The notes: generated by a model from the sequence alone, not told the origin. 15,795 nt of DNA from Neisseriaceae bacterium (GCA_947441745.1 CANEUJ010000025.1:1-15795), one strand, 5' to 3'. Shown: positions 1 to 7,441, counted from the first letter of the stretch. Translations and numbers: made by a program.

Positions 1-797
1 GTAGTAAAGTGTATACCATTAAATAATGGTTTATTCAACTTAGGGTCTACTTTATTAAGCTTTCTCATAACATCCCCTAAAGAGATAATATTTAAATCAA
101 TTTTACCATTATATTTCGGCGTTGTAAATCCAGCCAAATTAAACCTTAATGTACCCTTTAGAGCTTTTGAGAAATCAAATTCAGCATCTTGAATATCTAT
201 TATTTCTTTGTCAGTATTAATACTAATTATCCCATCATATTTTGTGGTGATAATTAGATCAAAATTATCTGCCTTATAATGGTTGCTTCCCTTTAAATCA
301 TTGTAAGAGATTGTTGAGTTAGTAATAGCAAATTTACTTAATTGCAAATTAAGTGGAGACGGCTCACTTGATTCGTTAGTGCCTAAATTTTGAGTGGTAT
401 TTGTTTTGAACGTCCAGTTGTTTAGTGAGCCGTTTTTAATTAAGTCTAAATTTAGCCCATCTAAGGTTATGCTATTAATGATTACTGAATGGTGAATTAA
501 TGGTAATAATTGTACCGAAATATCTGCATAATTTAATGAAACAAGATTTGAAGTTGCAAAATCACTTGGATTTGATAAGCTAACTTTTTCAATACGTAAT
601 CCGATATTAGGCCAAATTTTCCAGGTAATATCGCCATCTAAACTAAGCTTACGTCCTGTATTATCAGCAACAGCTTTAACGATTATTGGTTTATATGAGT
701 TAGGATCAACCAAAGTTACAAGTGCTACTAATCCTAGAGCTATAGTAACAATTAATATCAAAAAAGTTAAAGCTATAATTTTTACAAACTTATTCAT
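1..797 (-). CDS. AsmA family protein, N-terminal part (cut by window edge)
   Basis: Reading the minus strand from ATG at 797 gives 265 codons open to the window edge, so the C-terminal part is missing. A membrane anchor (about residues 7-29) is followed by an AsmA-type start: DPNSYKP at 31-37, then NTGRKLSLDGDITW and WPNIGLRIEKVSLSNPSDF. This order (TM helix, DPNxYKP, TGRxLxxxGDI, PxxGxxxxxVSLxN) is the hallmark of AsmA proteins. They are inner-membrane-anchored periplasmic proteins linked to outer-membrane assembly and lipid transport. The upstream Shine-Dalgarno is weak (AAGAAA). The gene is divergent from ppiB, with 118 bp between them. The family call is secure; the exact member (AsmA, YhjG-like or other) cannot be decided without the C-terminus. 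Confidence 0.87.
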   Translation of the reverse strand, partial: MNKFVKIIALTFLILIVTIALGLVALVTLVDPNSYKPIIVKAVADNTGRKLSLDGDITWKIWPNIGLRIEKVSLSNPSDFATSNLVSLNYADISVQLLPLIHHSVIINSITLDGLNLDLIKNGSLNNWTFKTNTTQNLGTNESSEPSPLNLQLSKFAITNSTISYNDLKGSNHYKADNFDLIITTKYDGIISINTDKEIIDIQDAEFDFSKALKGTLRFNLAGFTTPKYNGKIDLNIISLGDVMRKLNKVDPKLNKPLFNGIHFT

Positions 798-831
798 ATT
801 GGTTTTTCTTTAAAATTAAATTAATACCTAT

Positions 832-850
832 ATTATAACAAATTATAGCA
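832..850 (-). promoter_or_regulatory. Candidate extended -10 promoters of the AsmA-family gene
   Basis: On the minus strand two extended -10 elements stand 10 bp apart: TGCTATAAT at 850-842 and TGTTATAAT at 840-832. Both have the full TATAAT hexamer and the TGn extension. No good -35 box lies at the expected distance from either, which is acceptable for extended -10 promoters. The start codon is 35-45 bp downstream. The region is AT-rich, so chance matches are possible. Confidence 0.4.
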
Positions 851-869
851 GTATTCTATTAATATAAGT

Positions 870-875
870 TATAAT
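870..875 (+). promoter_or_regulatory. Candidate -10 box for the ppiB-asnB operon
   Basis: A consensus TATAAT stands about 40 bp ahead of the ppiB start, which would give a leader of roughly 35 nt. There is no recognisable -35 hexamer 16-18 bp upstream, so the call rests on the -10 match and its position between divergent genes. Confidence 0.35.
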
Positions 876-915
876 CTCAGACTAAATTACATTAATTTAT
901 GATAAGGAAGTAAAA

Positions 916-1443
916 ATGACAGCAAATCAACATAATGCTAATATAGTTAAAGCAGTTTTAAATACTAATCATGGTTCGATTGAACTTGAATTAAATGCCG
1001 AAAAAGCACCTATTACTGTTGCGAATTTTGTAGAATATATAAAATCAGGTCATTATAATGGAACAATTTTTCATAGAGTAATTGATGGGTTTATGATTCA
1101 AGGTGGTGGATTTGATAAAAATATGCAACAAAAGTCTACCAGATCCGAAATCAAAAATGAAGCTAACAATGGTCTAAAAAATGATCAATATACAATTGCA
1201 ATGGCAAGAACACAGGCTCCACACTCAGCTTCAGCTCAGTTTTTTATTAATTTGAAAAATAATGGTTTTCTGAACTTTACTTCGGAAGATATGCATGGGT
1301 GGGGCTATGCCGTGTTTGGACGCGTAACTAATGGTAGCGATGTGGTTGAAAAAATCAAACAAGTAAAAACAGGTCGCTCTGGGATGCATGATGATGTGCC
1401 TACAGAATCTATTGTTATTGAATCAGCAACTATTATAGAATAA
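916..1443 (+). CDS. ppiB: Peptidyl-prolyl cis-trans isomerase B (cyclophilin type)
   Basis: A 175-residue cytoplasmic-type cyclophilin that catalyses cis-trans isomerisation of Xaa-Pro bonds during folding. The core matches bacterial PpiB along its length: FHRVIDGFMIQGGGF (52-66, with the catalytic Arg of FHR), NEANNGLKND (81-90), AMARTQAPHSASAQFFIN (95-112), and WGYAVFGRV (128-136). It has about 10 more residues before the usual VLxTNHG start than E. coli PpiB. They do not look like a signal peptide, so a cytoplasmic location is likely. The start is supported by AAGGAAGT a few bases upstream. Only 10 nt separate its stop from asnB, so the two are probably cotranscribed. Confidence 0.96.
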   Translation: MTANQHNANIVKAVLNTNHGSIELELNAEKAPITVANFVEYIKSGHYNGTIFHRVIDGFMIQGGGFDKNMQQKSTRSEIKNEANNGLKNDQYTIAMARTQAPHSASAQFFINLKNNGFLNFTSEDMHGWGYAVFGRVTNGSDVVEKIKQVKTGRSGMHDDVPTESIVIESATIIE

Positions 1444-1453
1444 AAGGGTAGAT

Positions 1454-3013
1454 ATGTGCGGGATTATTGCAGTACCAAGCAAGTACAAAGAATACGCAAA
1501 CGAAATTGAATATCGTGGACCTGATGCTACAAAAGAATTACTTATAAATGATTATACGTTTATCTTTCATCGTCTAGCGATTATGGATACCTCACATTCT
1601 GGAGATCAACCTTTTGAGAGTGATAGTTTTGTTGTAATGTGTAATGGTGAAATTTTTAATTACAAAGAACTTCGTCAAAAGTATAGCTATAATTATACCT
1701 CACATTCGGATTGTGAAGTATTGTTGCCACTTCTTAAAGCTCACAGTATTTGTGAAATATCAGATATTCTTGATGGGGAGTTTGCTTTTGTAGCTTATGA
1801 TAAAAGAAATAATTATCTTATAGCCGCACGTGATCCCATGGGGATTCGCCCTTTATTTTATGGTTATAGTGTAAATGGTATGATTTGTTTTGCTTCTGAA
1901 ATGAAAGCCTTGCTTAAGATTTGTGCGAAGGTTTATCCTTTTCCACCAGGGTATTATTATGATGGTAAAGATTTTGTCCCATATTTGAAGTTATATGAGA
2001 TAGCTGAAGCTAAATATAGCCATATGGATGACATTTTAAAAAATATAAAAAATTTATTGGTGTCTGCCGTGGTAAAGCGTCTTGATGCAGATGTACCTAT
2101 TGGATATTTACTAAGTGGTGGGCTTGATTCAAGTTTGGTTTGTGCTATAGCCGCAAGGCATCTTAAAAAACCTATCGATACTTTTGCAATTGGATTAAAC
2201 CATGATCCAATTGACTTAAAATATGCTAAACAAATGGCTGATTATTTAGGTACTAATCATACTGAAGTTGTTTTTACCAAAGATGATATAGTTAAAGTCT
2301 TAAAGCATATTGTTTGGGTAACTGAGACGTGGGATGTAACTACAATTCGTGCAAGCACGCCGATGTTTTTACTGTGCAAGTATATTAGAAATAATACTAA
2401 GGTTCGCGTGGTTTTAAGTGGTGAGATTAGTGATGAGTTATTTGGTTATAAATATACTGATTTTGCTCCAGATAGTACTGCATTTCAAACTGAATCTCAG
2501 AAGCGCATTAAAGAGCTCTATATGTATGACGTATTAAGAGCTGATAGATGTATTAGTAGTAATAGTCTAGAAGCACGTGTTCCGTTCTCAGATAAAGATT
2601 TTATTAGTTATGTAATGAGTATTGATTCAGAGCTCAAACTAAATAAATACAATATGGGTAAATATCTATTACGTAAAGCTTTTGATAACGAAGGCTATCT
2701 TCCACCAGAGATTTTATGGCGTGATAAGGCTGCATTTTCTGATGCAGTTGGGCATGGTTTGGTTGATTGTTTAATTGAGCTAGCTAATGAAAGATATACT
2801 GATGAAGAGTTTGCCAAAAAAGTTAAAGCCTATAAAGTAAATGCACCACTTACTAAAGAAGCCCTAATGTATCGTGAGATTTTTGATGAGTATTACCCCA
2901 GGCAAGATCATGTGATTGCAGGGTACTGGCTTCCTAATGCCGAATGGCCAAATTGTAATCTAACTGATCCAAGTGCTAGATATTTACCTAATTATGGTGC
3001 CAGTGGTACTTGA
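1454..3013 (+). CDS. asnB: Asparagine synthase B (glutamine-hydrolysing)
   Basis: A 519-residue two-domain enzyme making asparagine from aspartate, glutamine and ATP. The glutaminase domain begins at Cys2 (MCGIIAV), the N-terminal nucleophile after Met removal, and has RGPDA (21-25) and CNGEIFNY (63-70). The synthetase domain has the PP-loop SGGLDSS (221-227). A second conserved stretch reads SGEISDELFGYKY (322-334), where most AsnB proteins have SGEGSDE, so Gly is replaced by Ile. The C-terminus (DPSAR then NYGASG) is typical of AsnB/ASNS. It is a little shorter than E. coli AsnB (554). AGGGTAG just upstream gives a good ribosome site. The last 22 bp overlap the convergent hydrolase gene. 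I infer a true asparagine synthase rather than a secondary-metabolite amidotransferase because the match covers both domains and the gene sits beside ppiB. Confidence 0.93.
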   Translation: MCGIIAVPSKYKEYANEIEYRGPDATKELLINDYTFIFHRLAIMDTSHSGDQPFESDSFVVMCNGEIFNYKELRQKYSYNYTSHSDCEVLLPLLKAHSICEISDILDGEFAFVAYDKRNNYLIAARDPMGIRPLFYGYSVNGMICFASEMKALLKICAKVYPFPPGYYYDGKDFVPYLKLYEIAEAKYSHMDDILKNIKNLLVSAVVKRLDADVPIGYLLSGGLDSSLVCAIAARHLKKPIDTFAIGLNHDPIDLKYAKQMADYLGTNHTEVVFTKDDIVKVLKHIVWVTETWDVTTIRASTPMFLLCKYIRNNTKVRVVLSGEISDELFGYKYTDFAPDSTAFQTESQKRIKELYMYDVLRADRCISSNSLEARVPFSDKDFISYVMSIDSELKLNKYNMGKYLLRKAFDNEGYLPPEILWRDKAAFSDAVGHGLVDCLIELANERYTDEEFAKKVKAYKVNAPLTKEALMYREIFDEYYPRQDHVIAGYWLPNAEWPNCNLTDPSARYLPNYGASGT

Positions 3014-4497
3014 TTAAATTCTTTTAGTGCAACTAAAAATAAATAATTAAACCCGCTTAGATGATCAAAGTCAAAAGCGGGTAAGGCATTTACCAGGTTT
3101 TCTTGCACCAAGCTATTATCAACTCTTATAGAAGCAAGGTTTTTTGATCCTTTGTCAAGCATTGAGTTATAGGCTAATATGGTATTGTAACTACTTACAA
3201 CTGAGTCATGTTCTAGATAAATTAATGCTGTTGGAAGCTCTGAGTGCCAAGAGTCAATATTTGCAGAATATAATAATCGTACAAAACTCTCATTATTCAA
3301 AATATCCTTATTAATTAATGGCATAACACCATTGAATTGGGTACTAAACATTTGCCCATTATAGGTTTTATGGGATGCGGCATTACTTATCTTATTTACA
3401 ATTAATGTATCATCAGATTCATAGCTTAGTGCTTCAAATAAATTTAGGTGCTTATCATCAAATTTACATTCATGACTATATTGAAGTGAACACTGCATAT
3501 TAAAAAAATCAGGATTAAATACCTTATAGTAATTAGCCTTTTCATTGTAATAAGCAAATGAGGTGAGAGTGTTAGCTAGTAATGCCGGTTTTAGGGTTGA
3601 ACTCATAATCACGCTTTGCACATTAAAATTCGATTTAGTAAATAAACCAACATCACTAAATAAATAACTAAAAGTTATATTTGATATACTATATGCTCCA
3701 GAAATTGGTGCGACCATTTTTAAGTTAAATGAGGTGTGATTTAGGGTTTCATAAAACTCTTTTTGTTCTTGGTATAAACGAGAAAACCATAGTGCATAAG
3801 CACCTCCCTCTGAATAACCTGTTACAAATAATGGTATTTTATTTGATTGATATTTAGGTAAAAAAGAAGATATTGCATTTAACATTGATAGTCCATCATT
3901 AGCATTGACCTCAGGATATAATATATATGGATGAAAGGTGTTTTTATCATAACCCATACCGATATAGTCAGGTGCAACAACAATATAGCCATTAGCCACA
4001 AAAATTGCAGCTATTGCAATGTCTATCGCACCATTAGGTGCATAAGACGGTACACTAGTTTTACTAAAGAATGTCGGGTGGAAAAATAGAATTACGCCTT
4101 TAGGGTTGTGGGTATCAGGCATAAAAACTGCACCTGATACAGTTCGTGATTCATTATTTTGTCCAGTTGCTGTATATAATATACGGTATAGCGATACTTT
4201 TTTTATATCTAAAAAATTATTTATAATAGGTTTATTGTCTAGGTCAAAATTACCAAAAATAGGGTTATTTTTTATATTATTTATATTTGTACTACAGTTA
4301 TTAAGACCAGCACAAAAATTATTACGATATTTAAGCTCTAGTTCGGTAGTAGAGTATGTGTGAATTAGTTGAGTAGCAATTAAATTATTATTGTAGTATG
4401 GGTGATATTGGTATGTATTAGTGGGGGTTGCAGTTAATATTGGTGATAAAGAACTACAACCACTTAAGATAAATAATAAAACAAATAGAAATCGCAT
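2992..4497 (-). CDS. Alpha/beta-hydrolase lipoprotein (secretory-lipase-like)
   Basis: A 501-residue predicted lipoprotein with a short signal peptide ending in lipobox LSGC, so Cys14 would be lipidated. An alpha/beta-hydrolase fold follows: a strand with FFHP (138-141, oxyanion region), GYIVVAPDYIGMGYD (170-184), and the nucleophile elbow GYSEGG (227-232) with Ser229. Later landmarks are LEHDSVVSS (429-437, likely acid Asp431) and FDHLSGF (477-483, likely His479). This order fits secretory-lipase and large esterase families; the substrate is unknown. The gene is last in a three-gene operon. Its ATG lies 2 nt past the DUF2844 stop with no clear Shine-Dalgarno, suggesting translational coupling. 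Its 3' end overlaps asnB by 22 bp. The hydrolase fold is well supported; the lipase label is an inference. Confidence 0.8.
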   Translation of the reverse strand: MRFLFVLLFILSGCSSLSPILTATPTNTYQYHPYYNNNLIATQLIHTYSTTELELKYRNNFCAGLNNCSTNINNIKNNPIFGNFDLDNKPIINNFLDIKKVSLYRILYTATGQNNESRTVSGAVFMPDTHNPKGVILFFHPTFFSKTSVPSYAPNGAIDIAIAAIFVANGYIVVAPDYIGMGYDKNTFHPYILYPEVNANDGLSMLNAISSFLPKYQSNKIPLFVTGYSEGGAYALWFSRLYQEQKEFYETLNHTSFNLKMVAPISGAYSISNITFSYLFSDVGLFTKSNFNVQSVIMSSTLKPALLANTLTSFAYYNEKANYYKVFNPDFFNMQCSLQYSHECKFDDKHLNLFEALSYESDDTLIVNKISNAASHKTYNGQMFSTQFNGVMPLINKDILNNESFVRLLYSANIDSWHSELPTALIYLEHDSVVSSYNTILAYNSMLDKGSKNLASIRVDNSLVQENLVNALPAFDFDHLSGFNYLFLVALKEFNQVPLAP

Positions 4498-4499
4498 TA

Positions 4500-4931
4500 C
4501 TAATTAGTAGGTGCAAGATCTTTCGCGGTCATGGAGCCACTAAATGGGCCACCTGGTAAACCAAATTGGAATACTGATAAATGTTCGGTATCAATCATCA
4601 GTCTACGGTGTTCCCCAATATGGCGTTTAGCGTATGCAGTATCAAACTCTGATTTGTAAGTTGCATTAGTACCAAGCATGGTTTTTATATCTGGAGTTTT
4701 ATCACTCCATTTAAAACCATAAACCTTATTATTTTTGTTTACTAAAACAGTATCTACTCCATTTGCTTTATTGATAGTATACTCGGTATGATAAGTTTTT
4801 GTGGCACTTAATACCATCAAGGTATTGGGGGTAGAGACGGTTTTTATGGTATTATTATTTACCGTATCACCAAGAGATAAGCCAAATGCATTACTTGCCA
4901 ATAAAATCATTAAAATTATAATTTTCTTCAT
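4500..4931 (-). CDS. DUF2844 family exported protein
   Basis: A 143-residue protein with a clear signal peptide (MKKIIILMILLASNAFG, cleavage probably after G17) and a small soluble domain. The part from NKNNKVYGFKWSDKTPDI through LGTNATYKSEF to GGPFSGSMTAKDLAP follows the DUF2844 pattern I know from Burkholderia-type proteins: a V-x-x-Y/F-x-W strand, a PD(L/I)xxxLG segment, and a C-terminal GxxxG-A-L-P-like end. Function is unknown. It directly follows the DUF3443 gene: its ribosome site AAGGA overlaps that gene's stop codon, with 12 nt between stop and start. The conserved pairing with DUF3443 suggests a joint role in the periplasm or outside the cell. No enzyme motif was seen. Confidence 0.78.
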   Translation of the reverse strand: MKKIIILMILLASNAFGLSLGDTVNNNTIKTVSTPNTLMVLSATKTYHTEYTINKANGVDTVLVNKNNKVYGFKWSDKTPDIKTMLGTNATYKSEFDTAYAKRHIGEHRRLMIDTEHLSVFQFGLPGGPFSGSMTAKDLAPTN

Positions 4932-4943
4932 GTTAGTTTATCC

Positions 4944-6212
4944 TTAAAATGCCCAATATGGGCCAGGTATTCCATTACAGGTCTTATCTTGAAAGCAAAT
5001 ATAAACAGTTTTACCAAAGAAGAATGGTAGTCCATAATCTAGAAAACCATCAAAACCATTTGCACCATTGTTATTAAAGGCTGTATTGTTGGTATTGTTA
5101 AATAGATTGTAGATATTTGCTATGTTAAAACTAGTAGTAATAACTTCTCCATTCTCAGAGGTGTTAGATGCATATAGAGTACGCATTGAATTTGGAGTAT
5201 AGAAGCCATCGGTATTACTAATATTATCATCATTAAAAGAGAAAAAGTTTGACCCAGTATCCAGAAAACCATATTGTATAGTGGTATTAGTTAATAATGT
5301 TGTAGGCATACATATAAATAAATAATAATTACAGTTGCTACTGCCATCAGTATAAATATGATATATATTTATACCACTTTCAAAAATATTGTCATTATTA
5401 GATCCAACACCAAATACGGCATATCCAACTACATTAGTTGCACCATTATTATCGAGAGTGGGGAGTTTAAAAGTAATTCCACTTTCATAACTTTCAGGCA
5501 AGAATGCAATTGGATTAGTCATCAATAACGAAGTATCTAGATATATGGTTTGAGTCGTGTTTAAACATACAGAGCCTTTACAACTAAAATAACTAGTATT
5601 ATTATCATATATTGTTGGAGCAACTCCGAGAATACCATTCATACCAAAAGCTTCTGGTGAGCTTTCTAGATGAAAACTACTCCTAGTATTGTTAAGACTA
5701 TTAAGGCATTTTGATCCGCCATTTGCGTATGAGCTATCAATAAGTTGTATTGGTATACTTTGGGTAGTGGATTCATTGCTTAAGGTAATATTAGCGATTG
5801 CAAGTGGCCCCCAGTTGGCAGATAAGTCACCATATCCAACACAATTAGCAATTGTGCTGTTACCAGCACTTTCTAGAGGTAGAACTAAACTACTATTTAA
5901 TATAGATTTAAATATTCTTAATCCGACACTTCCACTGTCAATCAATACATTATCAATAGTTTGGCATGATGTAGGATTTGTAGGTGAACATATAGTTACA
6001 CTAACGCAAGGTATATTAATATTACCACATAGTTGACCTTCGCGTCCATTTGGGGTAATATTAACAATTAGATTGGAGTTTGACGGTGTTGGTAATGGAT
6101 TTAAAACTGGATTTGTTGGGGCGTTGTTATTAGAGCTACCACCGATATTACAAGAGCTTAAAATTAGTAAAAAAACTAAATTTAGTACTACAGTTGTTTT
6201 AATTTTTAACAT
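4944..6212 (-). CDS. DUF3443 family lipoprotein, pepsin-like features
   Basis: A 422-residue predicted lipoprotein: hydrophobic signal, then lipobox LSSC, so Cys21 would be lipidated, then an Asn/Ser/Pro-rich linker to about residue 47. The domain matches DUF3443: PCVSVTIC and the SCQTIDNVLIDSGSVGLRI segment (around 82-100), NGILGVAPT (192-200), VVGYAVFGVG (261-270), GFLDTGSNFFSF (315-326) and LPFFFGKTVYICF (395-407). The two D-[ST]-G-S motifs (D92 and D318), each followed by a hydrophobic-hydrophobic-Gly element, resemble the two lobes of pepsin-like aspartic proteases. The mature part has 12 further Cys, suited to disulfides in an oxidising compartment. It is first of three cotranscribed exported proteins. 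Family membership is strong; protease activity is inferred. Confidence 0.85.
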   Translation of the reverse strand: MLKIKTTVVLNLVFLLILSSCNIGGSSNNNAPTNPVLNPLPTPSNSNLIVNITPNGREGQLCGNINIPCVSVTICSPTNPTSCQTIDNVLIDSGSVGLRIFKSILNSSLVLPLESAGNSTIANCVGYGDLSANWGPLAIANITLSNESTTQSIPIQLIDSSYANGGSKCLNSLNNTRSSFHLESSPEAFGMNGILGVAPTIYDNNTSYFSCKGSVCLNTTQTIYLDTSLLMTNPIAFLPESYESGITFKLPTLDNNGATNVVGYAVFGVGSNNDNIFESGINIYHIYTDGSSNCNYYLFICMPTTLLTNTTIQYGFLDTGSNFFSFNDDNISNTDGFYTPNSMRTLYASNTSENGEVITTSFNIANIYNLFNNTNNTAFNNNGANGFDGFLDYGLPFFFGKTVYICFQDKTCNGIPGPYWAF

Positions 6213-6241
6213 TTTATTAATCCAATATAAAAATATTATGA

Positions 6242-6263
6242 ATCGGTTAAAGATCGGTTAAAG
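6242..6263. repeat. Perfect 11-bp tandem repeat ahead of the DUF3443 operon
   Basis: ATCGGTTAAAG occurs twice head to tail (6242-6252 and 6253-6263). It can also be read as GGTTAA-AGATC-GGTTAA, two hexamers on an 11-bp period, the arrangement used by OmpR/PhoB-family regulators. It lies 30-50 bp ahead of the DUF3443 start, between or overlapping the candidate promoter elements. ATCGGTTAAA also occurs at 14300-14309 ahead of mgtA. Confidence 0.6.
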
Positions 6264-6268
6264 ATTAA

Positions 6269-6298
6269 ATTGTAGCATGTATTAAATATTTAAGTAAA
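6269..6298 (-). promoter_or_regulatory. Candidate promoter of the DUF3443-DUF2844-hydrolase operon
   Basis: On the minus strand TTTACT (6298-6293) and TACAAT (6274-6269) are separated by 18 bp. Transcription would start near 6261, inside the tandem repeat, leaving about a 50-nt leader. A second possibility is TTTAAC (6262-6257) with CATAAT (6240-6235) at 16 bp, which would place the repeat over the -35 region. No hairpin terminator was seen between prfB and this operon, so read-through from mdh-prfB is also possible. Confidence 0.33.
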
Positions 6299-6320
6299 GA
6301 AATATATGATCTAAGGTATT

Positions 6321-7428
6321 TTACACCCCATGTTTTAAACTTGCGGCTATAAAATCATCTAAGTCGCCATCCATTACTGATTTTATACTGCCTATTTCTA
6401 TATTTGTTCTTAGGTCTTTTATTCGCGATTGATCAAAGACATATGAGCGTATTTGATGCCCCCAGCCAATATCGGTTTTACTTTCTTCAAGCTTTTGTTT
6501 TTCACTCTCTTTTTTACGAAGCTCTAGTTCATAGAGTTTTGCTTTTAGCATTTTCATTGCTTCATCTCTATTTCGATGTTGCGATCTATCACTTTGGCAT
6601 TGAACCACTGTATTGGTAGGAATATGTGTCATTCGAACTGCTGAGTCAGTTTTGTTGATATGCTGTCCTCCAGCACCAGATGCTCTATAGGTATCAATTC
6701 TCACATCTGCTGGATTTATTTCAATTTCGATATCATCATTTACTTCAGGATATACAAAAACACTAGAAAAAGAAGTATGGCGTTTATTATTCGAGTCAAA
6801 CGGCGAATTTCGTACTAAGCGATGAACCCCAGTTTCGGTTCTTAAATACCCAAAAGCATAATCACCAAATACTTTGATAGTTGCATATTTTATCCCCGCT
6901 ACATCTCCTGATTGCTCTTCAAGTATTTCAACTTTGAATCCTTTTCTATCACAGTAGCGCATATACATGCGAAGTAACATTTCTGCCCAGTCTTGAGCTT
7001 CAGTGCCGCCACTACCTGATTGGATATCGATAAAGCAGTTATTAGGATCCATAGGGTGATTAAACATTCGTTTAAACTCAAGATCTGATAATTCAGCATC
7101 AAGATTATTTAGGTCTGTAGCAACCGCCAAGATAGTGCTTTCATCATTCTCGTCGCGTGCCATTTGAAATAGGTCTGAGCTGTCGATAATAGCACCATCA
7201 AGGATATCAATTTGATTAACTATCGTTTCAAGTTGTTTCTTTTGGCGGTTTAGTTCCTGTGCTTTCTCTTGGTTATTCCAAACTTCTGGATTTTCAAGTT
7301 CAATATTAACTAATGCTAGAGTTGATTTTTTACCAGTATAATCAAAGATACCCCCGTAACTCATCGAGGCGGAGCTTGAGGTTTTTACTTTGTTCTTCAA
7401 TACTGTTTATTTGTTCAATTTCTAGCAT
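6321..7428 (-). CDS. prfB: Peptide chain release factor 2, with programmed +1 frameshift
   Basis: RF2 reads UGA and UAA stops and triggers release of the finished protein. The true start is ATG at 7428: 28 codons run to an in-frame TGA (7344-7342), and a +1 shift at CTT joins the main frame, giving 368 residues (E. coli RF2 has 365). The main frame alone would start at a TTG with a nonsense N-terminus. In the shifted product SPF (208-210) is the stop-codon recognition tripeptide and GGQ (253-255) the catalytic motif, in SGAGGQHINKTDSAVR. Ala249, two residues before the GAGGQ stretch, is the usual bacterial residue (Thr in E. coli K-12). GTEAQDWAEMLLRMY and RNSPFDSN are typical of RF2. The gene starts 13 nt after mdh, so they are likely cotranscribed. 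Expression is expected to be autoregulated through the frameshift. Confidence 0.97.
7341..7356 (-). promoter_or_regulatory. prfB: RF2 programmed +1 frameshift site
   Basis: The minus-strand sequence reads CGG GGG TAT CTT TGA T. It contains the same elements as the E. coli site: an internal Shine-Dalgarno-like GGGGG, a 3-nt spacer TAT, the slippery codon CTT and an in-frame TGA at codon 29. When RF2 is scarce, ribosomes pause at TGA, slip +1 on CTT T and continue as Leu-Asp-Tyr-Thr-Gly. When RF2 is plentiful they stop after 28 residues. Base differences from E. coli are the first base (C for A) and the base after TGA (T for C). Confidence 0.96.
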
Positions 7429-7441
7429 TAGTTTTCTTTCA

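Noticed and set aside
4106..4363. Open frame of 85 codons on the plus strand
   Set aside because: Antisense to the hydrolase lipoprotein gene, with no start signal or family resemblance.
5689..6036. Open frame of 115 codons on the plus strand
   Set aside because: Antisense to the DUF3443 gene; composition looks like a mirrored coding sequence and no motif is seen.
6282..6293. 12-bp perfect palindrome TTAAATATTTAA before the DUF3443 operon
   Set aside because: Made only of A and T in an AT-rich gap, so likely by chance; it was not counted as an operator.
6321..7400. prfB read as one continuous frame from a TTG at 7400
   Set aside because: The first 19 residues do not resemble RF2, whereas the frame starting at ATG 7428 plus a +1 shift at the classic CTT TGA site gives a normal RF2.
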